Below, in pieces: positions 11,103 to 20,263 of a DNA stretch of 64,000 nucleotides. The position numbers were made by a program, and so were the translations under genes. Source of the DNA: Belnapia mucosa (GTDB lineage Bacteria > Pseudomonadota > Alphaproteobacteria > Acetobacterales > Acetobacteraceae); NCBI RefSeq assembly GCF_016775475.1, contig NZ_JAEUXJ010000012.1, positions 110,299 through 174,298 on the forward strand, given 5' to 3'. The notes below the pieces were generated by a model that was not told the origin of the DNA, did not search any database, and was given only the letters and a program-made list of their open reading frames with translations. The stretch's first letter is position 1; every line of letters begins with the position of its first letter.

Positions 11103-11246
11103 CCTTGGCGATCATTCTCATGCCGATGCCACGGCTGCGTTGGGTCGCTTCAGACGCCCTGACGCTGTCCCGTCGCCCGGACCCGGGCCGAGGACACCAA
11201 AGAAGAAAATGCCGCACGCAGCGAGCATGCTGGAGGAAAAGCCACC

Positions 11247-12224
11247 GTGAAGGTACGCCGTAGGGATCTCATGGCCACCGGGTTTGCCGCCTATGCGACA
11301 CCCGGGTTGGCACAGTCGTCATCGGCCGCTTCTCGCTTTCCCGAGCGGCCGGTGCGGATTGTCGTTGCCTACAGCGCCGGTGGGGCTGCGGACAGCCAGG
11401 CCCGTCTGGCTGCCCAGCATCTGAGTGAGATGTGGAATACGCCCGTCGTGGTCGAGAACCGGCCTGGAGGGAACACGCTGATCGCGACCCAGGCTGTGCA
11501 ACGCTCTGCGCCAGACGGCCACACCATGCTGTCGGTCTCTCTGCCCTTCGCGCTCAACCCGGTGATGTTCGAGAAATTACCTTACGACCCATTCCAGGAT
11601 TTTCTTCCTGTCGGCTTAATATCCAGTATTCCCAACATTTTGGTCGTTCACCCCTCCTTCCCGGCACGAACGGTGGGTGAATTCATCGCTTATGCACGCG
11701 CCAACCCTGGCAAGGTCACGGTGGCCCACACCGGCATTGGCAGCATTACCCATCTGTCTGGCGAACTGCTCTACGATAAGACTGGCATCGAGGTGACAAT
11801 GATCGCCTACCCAGGCAGTACCCCAGCCCATGCCGACGTCCTCTCAGGGCGCGTCTCGGCGATGTTCGATAGCAGCATGCTGCCACACATCGAAGCGCGG
11901 CGCGTGCGAGCGCTTGGCGTCACGTCAGCGGAGCGTCTTGACCTCCTGCCAGACTTGCCGACCATCGCCGAGCAGGGCTTTCCCGGCTACAGCGCCGCGG
12001 CCTTCTACGGATTGGTGGCGCCGCGTGAAACGCCCCCCATGGTCGTCGAGAAGATAGCGGCCGACCTTCGTTCGGTTCTCCAACTGCCAGAGGTGCGTTC
12101 ACGCATGCGGGATATGACATTCATTGCCGGCGACACGACCCCAGCCTCCTTCAGCGCATTCATACAGGAGGAGGCCGCACGCTGGGGTGGCCTGGTAAAG
12201 CGCAGAGAGATTCGTCCAGGCTAA
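11247..12224 (+). CDS. Bug/TctC binding protein
   Basis: A 325-residue member of the same exported receptor family. A twin-arginine-like start (KVRRRDLMATGFAAYATPGL) precedes FPERPVRIVVAYSAGGAADS and VVVENRPGGNTLIATQAVQR. The start is GTG, chosen for the GGAGG 10 to 14 bases upstream. It differs clearly in sequence from the preceding Bug gene, so the two likely recognise different ligands. It lies 103 bases before the PhyH-type dioxygenase gene, a pairing that recurs in decayed form at about 55-56 kb. Confidence 0.9.
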   Translation: MKVRRRDLMATGFAAYATPGLAQSSSAASRFPERPVRIVVAYSAGGAADSQARLAAQHLSEMWNTPVVVENRPGGNTLIATQAVQRSAPDGHTMLSVSLPFALNPVMFEKLPYDPFQDFLPVGLISSIPNILVVHPSFPARTVGEFIAYARANPGKVTVAHTGIGSITHLSGELLYDKTGIEVTMIAYPGSTPAHADVLSGRVSAMFDSSMLPHIEARRVRALGVTSAERLDLLPDLPTIAEQGFPGYSAAAFYGLVAPRETPPMVVEKIAADLRSVLQLPEVRSRMRDMTFIAGDTTPASFSAFIQEEAARWGGLVKRREIRPG

Positions 12225-12326
12225 CGCCCAAAGCCTAACTTGTTCGCGGCCTAGCCACCCACGCCGCTTGGGCCTGCCACTCTGCTTCCTGAACATGGAC
12301 AAATGAAGCAAAAGGAGAAAACGAGG

Positions 12327-13496
12327 ATGTCTGCCACTGCGGAAGCACCAACTCTGTCGCGTGCCGATCATGATGCAGGTATGCGCGACTATCGTATTGC
12401 AGGCGAGCGCCTTGCCGCCGAGATCGGCAATCGGGGCCCGCTTCGACTGACCGATGACGGCCGCCTGCACCCTGATATCCTTGCCGCCTACTGGCGGCAT
12501 GGGTACTACATTTTCGAAGGGGTTATCGACCAGGCAGAGGTCGAAGCGCTCCGGCGCGACGCTCAAGACATGCTGGAGCGCGCGCCGGTTACGCCCGACG
12601 CCAAGATCGATGCGCAAGGTCGTCCTGCTCTCGGTCTCGATTATGCGCGTTGCCCTTACCGCTATACCAAACCACTGTCCGACCCTTGGGGCGGCACCGA
12701 TGCGCTGAACGGCCGCCATCCGGCGCAAATGGCACAGCCGAAGGCCGATGAAGGTGCGCCCGAGCAGGTGGTCTTCCTGATGTACTCGATGTGCCAGTCT
12801 ATGCCGTCGGGTCTCAGGCTATACGGGCATCCGGGACTGCTGGCGGTCGCGCAGTCGATCAACGGCACCGACTTCGTGCCTTTCAACGACGCCATCTTTG
12901 TCAAGCAGCCGGGCCTTGGCGGTTCTGTCGCCTGGCATCAGGATGGCGTCACGCACTGGAATTCGCCCGACTGGGATGAGGGCATCCATGGCTTTAACTT
13001 CCAGGTGCAAATTTATCCGACAACGGTGGGCAACTGCTTGTGGGTCATCCCCGGCTCGCACAAACTCGGCAAAGTCGACATCAAGAGACTTGTCGCGGAA
13101 AATGGCGGCAGCGAGCAGTTGCCAGGTGCGGTACCGCTTGTTTGCAAAGCGGGTGACGTCACGATTGTGAATCGCCAGATGGTTCACGGCTCCTTCGCCA
13201 ACAGCTCGCCTGATCTTCGCATCTCACTGACCTTTGGTTTCCATCGGCGTAAGTCGGTGCTCGGTCAGAAGGCAGCCCTGTCGATAACCGAGACCAATGC
13301 GGTTTACGATGAGAAGCGCGTCTTCGAGCGTGCGGCCGTCATCCAGGTGGCAATCGACGCACGCGGCCAGGCGTTCCCCCAGGAGACGAGGTTCCGCTAC
13401 CAGCCATTTGCCGGGATCGAGGATCAGTTCCGCTTTACGCCTGAGACCTTCGAGCGCGTGATCCGCGACTACAACACCAAGGACTTATCTATCTAA
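12327..13496 (+). CDS. Phytanoyl-CoA dioxygenase (PhyH) family protein
   Basis: A 389-residue Fe(II)/2-oxoglutarate oxygenase. The iron-binding H-x-D is visible in SVAWHQDGVTHW and the distal His in NRQMVHGSFANSS, followed by the co-substrate region LRISLTFGFHRRKSV. The ATG at 12327 was preferred because GAGGA-type pairing and AAGGAGAAAACGAGG precede it; a longer upstream reading exists. Members hydroxylate diverse small molecules. A truncated paralog with the same C-terminal DYNTKDL ending lies at 55762-56400. Bug receptor genes precede this copy, suggesting catabolism of an imported acid. Confidence 0.88.
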   Translation: MSATAEAPTLSRADHDAGMRDYRIAGERLAAEIGNRGPLRLTDDGRLHPDILAAYWRHGYYIFEGVIDQAEVEALRRDAQDMLERAPVTPDAKIDAQGRPALGLDYARCPYRYTKPLSDPWGGTDALNGRHPAQMAQPKADEGAPEQVVFLMYSMCQSMPSGLRLYGHPGLLAVAQSINGTDFVPFNDAIFVKQPGLGGSVAWHQDGVTHWNSPDWDEGIHGFNFQVQIYPTTVGNCLWVIPGSHKLGKVDIKRLVAENGGSEQLPGAVPLVCKAGDVTIVNRQMVHGSFANSSPDLRISLTFGFHRRKSVLGQKAALSITETNAVYDEKRVFERAAVIQVAIDARGQAFPQETRFRYQPFAGIEDQFRFTPETFERVIRDYNTKDLSI

Positions 13497-13754
13497 GCTC
13501 GACTTTAGCCATTCAGGCCGTGTGGCAGAGGGCATAGGTGATGCCCTCGCGTAGAGCAGGCGGGAGTTTCGCAGCGTCGACCGACTGCCGGGACACGGCG
13601 AAACCCTGCTCGCTCCAGATCGCAGCTGGTACCGCGGCGAGACTGTTGGCAAAGATCGGCCGCTGCTTGTGGTATCAGGCGCTGGCCGAGACCTGGATGC
13701 GAGCGCGACCGTTGAGGCGCGACGCCAACAGGGTGACGATCGGGAATGGCCCAA

Positions 13755-14084
13755 GCAGACATGGCGTGGTGCGGGCGATAGCCTTGCGCGGCTTCGCCAC
13801 CAGCGTCTCGGTCGCATCATGGACGCCACAAGCGCCTCGGTCGTGGCGGCGTATGAACGCCCCCTCAAGGGGCTGGAGACGCGCACGGCTTTGATGCGAG
13901 AGCGTATGGTGTCCGGCAGCAAGCCGCTGATGAGTTTCGGCGAAACCTATCGAACTGCCTTTGGCTTCCTCGCAAACCCTCGGAAATTTTGGAATTCGGA
14001 GAGGATCGAGGACCGCCGCGCGGTGCTCAAACCCGTCTTCGCGGACCGCCTGCCATACGTGCGGGGCAAAGGCTATCGAATGAC
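13755..14084 (+). pseudogene. Serine recombinase C-terminal remnant, 5' part
   Basis: The translation RIMDATSASVVAAYERPLKG, MSFGETYRTAFGFLANPRKF and ERIEDRRAVLKPVFADRLPY matches the coiled-coil and C-terminal region of large serine recombinases (DNA invertase/resolvase family). The catalytic N-terminal domain is missing. The frame is interrupted at GKGYR by the IS element at 14081 and continues in frame beyond it at 15366. Bases 13497-13754 hold no feature I can name. Confidence 0.8.
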
Positions 14085-14124
14085 GTGCTCCCCGTGGTTC
14101 CAGCCAGGGATAAGTTGGGTCCGT
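14081..14124 (+). repeat. Left terminal inverted repeat of the IS3 element
   Basis: It begins TGACGTGCTCCC and includes GGATAAGTTGGGTCCGT. It pairs with the right end, allowing one gap and several mismatches. Confidence 0.88.
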
Positions 14125-14140
14125 CGAGGAGCAGAGGACG

Positions 14141-14404
14141 ATGCGACGGAGCCGGTTCACCGAGGGTCAGATCCTCGGGATCCTGAAGGAGCATGAGGCG
14201 GGGCGGTCGGCGGCGGATCTGTGCCGGAAGCACGGGATCAGCGATCAGACGCTCTACAACTGGGAGGCCAAGTATGGCGGTCTGAAGCCGTCGGAGGCAT
14301 CGCGGCTGAAGGGGCTGGAGGACGAGAACCGGCGCCTGAAGAAGCTGCTGGCCGAGGCGGTGATGGACAACTCGGTGCTACGGGAGTTGCTGAGAAAAAA
14401 CTGA
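14141..14404 (+). CDS. IS3-family transposase OrfA
   Basis: An 87-residue DNA-binding protein with a helix-turn-helix (GRSAADLCRKHGISDQTLYN) and a C-terminal leucine-zipper-like helix (LKGLEDENRRLKKLLAEA). The reading ends RKN-stop immediately after an A6 run at 14395-14400, the usual minus-one slippage site producing the OrfAB fusion in this family. The protein looks intact. It starts 60 bases inside the left inverted repeat. Confidence 0.92.
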   Translation: MRRSRFTEGQILGILKEHEAGRSAADLCRKHGISDQTLYNWEAKYGGLKPSEASRLKGLEDENRRLKKLLAEAVMDNSVLRELLRKN

Positions 14405-15346
14405 TCGGGCCTGCGGCGCGGTTCGGAGCGGTGGAGCGCGTGATGCGCGAGCACGGCTACAGCGAACGGGCGGCCTGCAGGCTGATCGGGGTTGATCGGT
14501 CGGCGTTCCGGTATGAGCGCGCCGATGATGGGGATGCAGAGCTGCGGAAGCGGCTGCGCGACCTGGCCGGTCAGCGTCGCCGGTTCGGCTACCGGCGGCT
14601 GGCGATCCTGCTGCGGCGGGAGGGTGCTGTCGTGAACCTGAAGCGCATCTGGCGGCTGTATCGCGAGGAGCGGTTTTCGGTGCGGCGACGCGGCGGACGT
14701 AAGCGGGCGCTCGGCACGCGGGCGCCGATGACGGTGCCGCAGGGTGCCGCAGGGTGCCGATCAGCGATGGAGCCTGGACTTCGTGGCCGATGCGCTGGCC
14801 GATGGTCGGCGGTTCAGGGTGCTGTGCGTGGTGGACGACTTCACGCGGGAGGCACTGGCGACGGTGGTGGACACCTCGATCAGCGGCGCGCGGGTGATGC
14901 GCGAGCTGGAGCGCCTGGTGGCCGGGCGGCGCCTGCCCGCGACGATCGTCAGCGACAACGGCACGGAGCTGACCTCGGTGGCGGTCCTGCGTTGGGCGGA
15001 GGAGCGCAGCGTGGAATGGCACTACATCGCGCCGGGCAAGCCGCAGCAGAATGCGTTCGTGGAGAGCTTCAACGGCCGCCTGCGCGACGAACGCCTGAAC
15101 GAGCATGTGTTCGGCTCGCTGGCCGAGGCGCGTCGGCTGATCGAGGCCTGGCGGGAGGACTACAACTTGGTCCGGCCTCACGGCAGCCTCGGCGGTCGGG
15201 CGCCGGAGGAGTTTGCCAGACACAGCGCCCGCGCGAAGGATCGGGCCGAGGGCGCTGCGCTACTCGAGGGCTCCGCGCCCTCGGCCCGATCCACCACGGT
15301 CCCGAACAGGGGTAAACGGAGAACGGATCCAAGTTATCCGCGGTAG
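14398..15346 (+). pseudogene. IS3-family transposase OrfB, broken by a 10-bp duplication
   Basis: The DDE integrase part of the transposase. The first segment (RVMREHGYSERAACRLIGVD ... RLYREERFSVRRRG) is in one frame. The catalytic core (WSLDFVADAL, IVSDNGTEL, VESFNGRLRDE, YNLVRPHGSLGG) is in another. The cause is visible: GGTGCCGCAG is present twice in tandem at 14733-14752, and removing one copy restores the frame. The catalytic D, D and E are all present after the break. The copy is therefore probably inactive unless complemented. Confidence 0.9.
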
Positions 15347-15365
15347 GAAAGCAGGGAGCACGTCA
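15323..15365 (-). repeat. Right terminal inverted repeat of the IS3 element
   Basis: Read inward on the minus strand it begins TGACGTGCTCCC and includes GGATAACTTGGATCCGT, matching the left repeat. Confidence 0.88.
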
Positions 15366-15430
15366 CGAACCGCCAAAATCTCCATGCCGTTCAGGTCCTT
15401 GGGAAACTTGGAAGTGCCCGAAATGGGAAT
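15366..15430 (+). pseudogene. Serine recombinase C-terminal remnant, 3' part
   Basis: Continuing the interrupted frame across the IS, GYR joins TAKISMPFRSLGNLE, the usual extreme C-terminus of these recombinases. The sequence then runs into the antisense 3' end of a truncated cytochrome gene, so the recombinase remnant abuts the breakpoint near 15425. Confidence 0.7.
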
Positions 15431-16243
15431 GGCGCCATTGTACTGCATCCAGTCGAACCAGGGGGCGTCCCACAGAGCCGGGTAGCTCACCGGCCCGTCT
15501 GCCACCGCCAAGTTCGAGGGTGTTTGGGTCAAGGTGCCAAAGACGAAGTTCCCGCCTCGGCCTAACGCGTCCAGCCGACCGAAACCCTCCGCTACCCGGT
15601 ACAGCCGACGCCGTTCCGCAAGCCCTCTCCCGGTGGCGCCGGCGTCCAGGGCGAGCTCGAGCCGGCGCCGCAGTCGCTCCCGGGCCTCCGACGTGTCCGC
15701 CTCGCCGGTCGCGGCCAGCACCCACCTGGCGAAGCGGGGGTCCGAGTGGTAGGTCATGTAAAGCGCGAGGCCGATCCGCTCTTGGAAGGCCCCGGTATCC
15801 GCCATCGATGGACCGCCATCGATCCGAATAGCCCGGCCTCGATATTCGATCTGGCCCGTGTGGCAGGCGGCGCAGGTCAGCCCAACCACAGCTTCGGTTT
15901 CGGTGGTTCCGTCATTAGCTCCGAACTCGTCCTTGGCGAAGCCAATCGGTAAGCCGTCGGGGTTGGCTGCCGAGGGTGGGGATGGGATAAACCCAAGCCG
16001 CGGCAGGTAGTCCGCCTCGATGAAGCGGGGCGCGCCGTCGGGCCAACTGGGCTGGGGCTGCTCAAGCGCCATGAACCGGGCGTAGGGCATGATCTTGGTG
16101 CCCTGGGAAGTATGGTGGAACCACTGGCGCTGCGCCGTCGTCCAGTTCTGCTCGGCAACCTCCCGAACGGCCTCTGGTGGCTTGTAGTCCGGAAGCCTCC
16201 CAGCGCATCCGACCGACGCCACCGCAATGGTGAGTGCGACCAT
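15426..16243 (-). pseudogene. RoxA-like di-haem cytochrome c, 3'-truncated
   Basis: A lipoprotein-like start (MVALTIAVASVGCAG, Cys as lipid site) leads into a protein with one haem motif, LTCAACHTG (CxxCH), about 120 residues in. VADGPVSYPALWDAPWFDWM and QYNGAIP follow, segments seen in RoxA-type and other di-haem cytochrome c peroxidase-like proteins. Coding similarity stops there, before the second haem site. The open frame continues artificially to 15260 through the antisense recombinase tail and IS end. The intact protein would be periplasmic and redox-active. Truncation coincides with the recombinase junction. Confidence 0.7.
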
Positions 16244-16489
16244 GGTGCGGCTCCGCCCTGCGGATAACTCATACTGCCATTTCGCTACGGCTCGATCCCC
16301 TCAGCCTCGCCGCGTCCCTTGGCATGCACAGCCATGGCCTACCTCCCACCAGGAATGCAGATGCTAGGTCGGCGTGATCTAGATTGCGAATATGATGACT
16401 GTCCCCATCGAATCCGACGCCGGGCCGCTTATAGAGCGCGATGGTGCCAGACTGCATCGCCTCGACGACGATCCAGCGCTTTTGGTCCG

Positions 16490-16609
16490 TCAGGCCTTCC
16501 ACGTCGGCTTCCATCGGCATCGGCAGCACCGCCTCCGCGACGCTGCGAAAGAAGTCGTCATCTCCGGCTTCGCCAGCAGGTCCGCCAGTGGCAGTCTGTC
16601 GTCGGTCAT
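16490..16609 (-). pseudogene. IS256-family transposase N-terminal fragment
   Basis: The minus strand reads MTDDRLPLADLLAK, then after a one-base shift GDDDFFRSVAEAVLPMPMEA and DVEGLT, the standard N-terminus of IS256-type Mutator transposases. The rest of the transposase is absent; sequence downstream of it (16269-16489) is not recognised. Confidence 0.65.
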
Positions 16610-16748
16610 CGGGTCCTCGGCCGGTCAGGAGTGGGAGCCTCGCAACTCCACCCTAGCCATCAGGTCCGATGGCCGCCCCAGCCTTACACCCCGGCCGATG
16701 CCGGAGTTTCCACCTCCACGGATGTTACCAGGAAGGGTGCAGGTCCGC

Positions 16749-17330
16749 ATGACCGAGATGAAGCCTACGATCGAGCAGATGGTGCTGAAGCATCAACGCT
16801 GGTCGCGCCTGCTTATAGCCACTATACGCCTACCGAGTGGCCAAACTGTGCAGCGTGACGTGGAGGACCACGGTCAAGCGGTGGCGGTGCTGCCGTTTGA
16901 CCCTCAACGCCGCACCGCGCTGCTGGTTAGACAGTTCCGAGCTCCGCCCTTCTACGCTGCCGGCGAGTCCGAGATGTTGGAGCTGCCGGCTGGCCGCCTT
17001 GACGAAGACGATCCCTCCGCCGGTGCTCGGCGCGAAACGCTCGAAGAGATTGGCCTGCGTTTGGGGAAACTAGAGCTAGTGATGGTGGCATGGACCATGC
17101 CAGCATTGTCCACAGAACGAGTGCACTTGTTCCTAGCTCCCTACCATGTTGCCGACCGCGTCGCTAAGGGCGGTGGCTTGGCCGACGAACATGAGGACAT
17201 CACCGTGGCGGAACTACCATTGGCCAAGTTGGCGGAAATGGCTGACCGCGGCGCGCTGACCGAGCTGAAGCTATTCGCCTTGGTGCAGACTCTTCGGCTT
17301 CGTCGGCCGGAGCTATTCACCGCCTGCTAA
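16749..17330 (+). CDS. Nudix hydrolase (ADP-sugar pyrophosphatase type)
   Basis: A 193-residue protein with a full Nudix box, GRLDEDDPSAGARRETLEEI then GL (G-x5-E-x7-R-E-x2-E-E-x-G). The preceding FDPQRRTALLVRQFRAP and the EMLELPAG strand are typical of ADP-ribose or GDP-mannose pyrophosphatases (NudF/NudK group). The ATG at 16749 is chosen because homology begins there; upstream codons in the same frame run through IS debris. Expected to cleave nucleoside-diphosphate sugars in the cytoplasm. It is an isolated gene among IS fragments. Confidence 0.85.
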   Translation: MTEMKPTIEQMVLKHQRWSRLLIATIRLPSGQTVQRDVEDHGQAVAVLPFDPQRRTALLVRQFRAPPFYAAGESEMLELPAGRLDEDDPSAGARRETLEEIGLRLGKLELVMVAWTMPALSTERVHLFLAPYHVADRVAKGGGLADEHEDITVAELPLAKLAEMADRGALTELKLFALVQTLRLRRPELFTAC

Positions 17331-17399
17331 AAGCCCGTTCCGGCAACCGCATTTCGGGCAACGGCGGTGGAATTAGAGCAGCATTCATCGCGTGCATGC

Positions 17400-18120
17400 C
17401 TCTGCCCTGCATCAGCCTGCCGTTACCTTGGCGAGCTTGATGGGTTATTCTCGCTCCAGACGAGCTCCCATTCACATTTCAACGTTGATGCAGCGGAGGA
17501 GAAAATATCGGAACTTCGTGCTCCCTTGATCTGCCCAAGACGGATTCGACAACCTGCTTGCGCAATCGATATCGGCTGCGCCGGCCAGCGTGTCGGAGCC
17601 GCCTGCGCATGGCTGAGACGAGCGGTCCGCGTTGTCGGTCGCTACCACCGTCGGAGTGCTTGGACGCCTGCGGTGGCTATGTCGGGCGGTTCCCGTGCCT
17701 CGCAAGGTCGGCTAGGTTGGCCTCAGAACAGTAGCTGCTGCCAGCAGAGAACTCGACGGGCGTAGCACCGGTGCAGGAGGTGACTGCGTCGAGCAGCAGT
17801 GCCAACGCGTCATAATCGGCGGCGTTGTTGCTCCGGTAGTACGTCACGATGATTTGGGCCTTGTCATCCATTGCGGCCTGGGCGTTGTAAGCCTGCACGA
17901 AGCCGTCGCGGTCCTTCATGATCCGGCTCTCGGAGTCGGTGACGTTGCATCCCTTCGGCCTGCGCCAGCCAGCCCTCGACTTCGGCGTCCAACTCGGCCG
18001 CGGTTGGCCGCCCGGCCGTAGCTCGTCGCCTTATGCTTGATGGTATTGGAGCGCAGCTAGATGCCGTCCACCGCGAGATAGTTGAGCCCGACGAGACCGG
18101 CGAGTGCGATCATGTCCCTT
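17400..18120 (-). pseudogene. Degenerate IS1182-type (DDE) transposase
   Basis: Several frames on the minus strand add up to one transposase. In order they are LVGLNYLAVDGI-stop-LRSN with IKHKATSYGR, then SESRIMKDRDGFVQAYNAQA and GATPVEFSAGSSYCSEANLA, then YRLRKQVVES, FLLRC and IKLAK. These match successive blocks of IS1182-type transposases. A stop codon, at least two shifts and an internal deletion make it inactive. The N-terminal third is missing. Confidence 0.75.
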
Positions 18121-18129
18121 CAGTGACAC

Positions 18130-18672
18130 TCAGCCTCTCTGCTGCCGCGCTTCAATCTCATCCAGCACGGCTTCCGGAGCGACGTCCTGCTGCACCTCCT
18201 GCAACTCAGGATCGGCGTTGGCCCGGATGTCCAGACGCTCGGCTATGGCGACGACAAGTTCGGACAGCTTGGTCAGCTCATGCTCTGTCAAGAGGCTGAT
18301 CTGAAGGTCCAAATCGGCGCGCTTGTCAGCCGCAGCGGCCATGCGGTTCTGGCTGATGAGCACGAAGGTGGAGAGGAAGATGGCCTCTACCGAGGCCTCC
18401 ATTGCGAGCACTACGAAGGATGGGTCGAACGCGGGCATACCCGGGATGAATCCAAGATTTACTAGGATCCAGGCGCCGTAGAGGGCGAGGTGGATGTAGA
18501 CAAAGACCATACTGCCGGTGAAGCGGGTGATGACCTCGGCGATCCGCTCCTCGCGGGTCGCCGCCGCAGTTTCCTCACGGCGCCGGTTCTCCAGGGCCTG
18601 GATGTTACGCTTGAGGGAGGTGCTGAGGCTGTCTGGCTTGGGCAGCGGCACGGTCGGTGTTGGGCTTGGCAT
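18130..18672 (-). CDS. DUF1003 membrane protein
   Basis: A 180-residue protein. After a charged N-terminal segment comes the DUF1003 core: RIAEVITRFTGSMVFVYIHL with two membrane segments (VFVYIHLALYGAWILVNLGF and FVVLAMEASVEAIFLSTFVL) and then ISQNRMAAAADKRADLDLQI. The function of the family is unknown. ATG 18672 is preferred over an upstream TTG at 18726. A hydrophilic C-terminal tail of about 50 residues follows. It is an inner-membrane protein with no informative neighbours. Confidence 0.85.
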   Translation of the reverse strand: MPSPTPTVPLPKPDSLSTSLKRNIQALENRRREETAAATREERIAEVITRFTGSMVFVYIHLALYGAWILVNLGFIPGMPAFDPSFVVLAMEASVEAIFLSTFVLISQNRMAAAADKRADLDLQISLLTEHELTKLSELVVAIAERLDIRANADPELQEVQQDVAPEAVLDEIEARQQRG

Positions 18673-18745
18673 ATTGGCAGTGATCCCTGGCTCCGAAGGC
18701 GCGTGAGCGTCAGGCAGAACGCGCAAAAGACGGGCATGGATGTGG

Positions 18746-18880
18746 TCAGCTCGAGGCAGCCACTGCTGAAGACCGATAGGTCTCGCCCGTCGCCAGCAAG
18801 ACCCAAACCGTTCTGGCCGTCTTGTTGACGAGGGCGACGACTACGAACATGCGCGGCTTGCGCGAGAGTATCCCGCAGCC
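18746..18880 (-). pseudogene. IS110-family transposase C-terminal fragment
   Basis: The minus strand reads LSRKPRMFVVVALVNKTART and VWVLLATGETYR, the conserved C-terminal end of IS110-type transposases. Nothing upstream of this block is recognisable as the catalytic DEDD domain. Confidence 0.65.
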
Positions 18881-19237
18881 GAGCTGTCGTGTAGGGCTCG
18901 CAGCATTGAGGCGGGGGGTGTGGTTTGCTGGTCCCAGGAGCCGCCATGCCATGCCTTTCCTATCTGCTCTACCCGGTCGGATTCACTCGCGGCAATCTCG
19001 CAACATGCGGGCCCATCGCGGCTATGCACCGCATGGCCAGCGGCGGCCCGATTGTGGCCGGATGCTTTCCGAACAGCTCAGGGACCACCAATCCGGCTTT
19101 CGCTAAATCGAAAAATCCAGGAGCATTCCTAATGCCGCCACCGCGGGCGTCGGCACAGCCTGCGCAGCATCCTCCCGCACCAGGTTGCGCGGAACCGGGC
19201 GGTCGGCGGATGCGTTGCGCCGCGAGTTCGGTGCGGA
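18881..19237. other. Non-coding stretch before the GT9-like gene
   Basis: About 360 bases without a supportable gene, repeat or RNA. It may hold the promoter of the gene at 19238, but no clear promoter motif was seen. Confidence 0.4.
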
Positions 19238-20263
19238 ATGCTCGCAGCAGCACGGCGGGAGCAGCAGGGGATCGTGTCAGCGGTCAGCAGTGATTCCGGA
19301 GCCCTTTGGGTGCACTATATGCGCCGCGGCGACTGGGGGGAGGCCTGGAGCATCAGCGATGCGGTGCTGCGCGCCCGCGCCGGGGTGCGGGACTGGAGCC
19401 GCCCACGTCACCTGCAGGCCGTATGGGACGGCACGCCGCTGGACGGGCGGCGGATCCTCGTCCGCTGCTATCACGGTCTCGGCGACACCATCCAGTTCAT
19501 CCGCTTCGCGCCCCTGGTCCAGGCCCGTGCATCCGAGCTGACGGTCTGGGCGCAGCCGGCGCTTATCCCGCTGCTCCGCACGATGTCGGGGGTCGGACGC
19601 CTTCTGCCGCTGCATGACGGCACACCGGAGGTCGCTTATGACGTCGATGTGGAGGTGATGGAACTGCCCCATGTCCTCCGCACTACGATCGGAACCCTCC
19701 CCGCCCAGGTCCCCTATCTGCACCCGCCCCACCGTGACCTGCGGGCAGGCATCGGCCCGGCACGTCCTGGTCTCGCGGTGGGGCTGGTCTGGCGGTCCGG
19801 CGACTGGGATTACGAGCGCCGCTCTGTGCCCTTCGGCCTGCTCGCACCGCTCGGGACCGTCCCTGGCGTCGCGCTGCACATCCTCCAGCGCGGCCCTGCG
19901 CTGGAGGAGCGGTTGCCCGATTTCGGCATCCTCTCCGGTTCCGACGACATACTCGAGGCGGCAGCGGTGATGCGCGGCCTTGATCTCGTCATCAGCATCG
20001 ACTCCATGCCGGCCCACCTGGCTGGCGCGCTCGGCCTTCCCGTCTGGACGCTGCTCGCCAGCGACGCCGACTGGCGCTGGATGGAGGAGCGCGAGGACAG
20101 CCCGTGGTACCCGAGCATGCGGCTCTTCCGGCAGAGGCGTTCCGGTGCCTGGGGCGAGGTCATCGCCCGTGTGGCTGATGCGCTGCGGACCCTTGCGGCG
20201 GCGCGCCGATCATCCGGTGCGGCTGGAAGCCAGGCGCGGCCAATAGGCGGCGCCGTCCCATAG
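19238..20263 (+). CDS. GT9-like glycosyltransferase (heptosyltransferase-type)
   Basis: A 341-residue protein resembling the glycosyltransferase half of TPR-linked GT9 proteins. WDGTPLDGRRILVRCYHGLG and DTIQFIRFAPLV form the N-terminal nucleotide-sugar-fold motif. The C-terminal Rossmann domain has AVGLVWRSGDW and the acceptor/donor loop LDLVISIDSMPAHLAGALG. A cytoplasmic sugar transferase is expected; donor and acceptor are unknown. No TPR domain precedes it. It converges on the cluster's left arm and overlaps the broken methyltransferase by 54 bases, and is probably part of the same glycan locus. Confidence 0.78.
   Translation: MLAAARREQQGIVSAVSSDSGALWVHYMRRGDWGEAWSISDAVLRARAGVRDWSRPRHLQAVWDGTPLDGRRILVRCYHGLGDTIQFIRFAPLVQARASELTVWAQPALIPLLRTMSGVGRLLPLHDGTPEVAYDVDVEVMELPHVLRTTIGTLPAQVPYLHPPHRDLRAGIGPARPGLAVGLVWRSGDWDYERRSVPFGLLAPLGTVPGVALHILQRGPALEERLPDFGILSGSDDILEAAAVMRGLDLVISIDSMPAHLAGALGLPVWTLLASDADWRWMEEREDSPWYPSMRLFRQRRSGAWGEVIARVADALRTLAAARRSSGAAGSQARPIGGAVP

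Larger units (their letters stand above)
14081..15365 (+). mobile_element. IS3-family insertion sequence (IS407-like), complete
   Basis: A 1285-bp element delimited by imperfect terminal inverted repeats of about 43 bp, both beginning TGACGTGCTCCC when read inward. It is flanked by a 4-bp target duplication CGAA (14077-14080 and 15366-15369). It encodes orfA and a frame-broken orfB. Removing it plus one CGAA restores a continuous recombinase reading frame, which proves the boundaries. TIR length and 4-bp duplication fit the IS407 subgroup. Confidence 0.93.

Noticed and set aside
13497..13754. Minus-strand open stretch with a protein-like flavour (for example KLPPALREGITYALCHT)
   Set aside because: Stops interrupt it, no family is recognised and the strand cannot be decided, so no gene was called.
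15260..15425. Long open frame extending the cytochrome protein by about 55 codons
   Set aside because: It is antisense to the recombinase C-terminus and the IS right end; the cytochrome similarity stops near 15425.
16269..16489. Minus-strand frame continuing from the IS256 fragment
   Set aside because: After DVEGLT the sequence no longer resembles IS256 and matches no family that I know.
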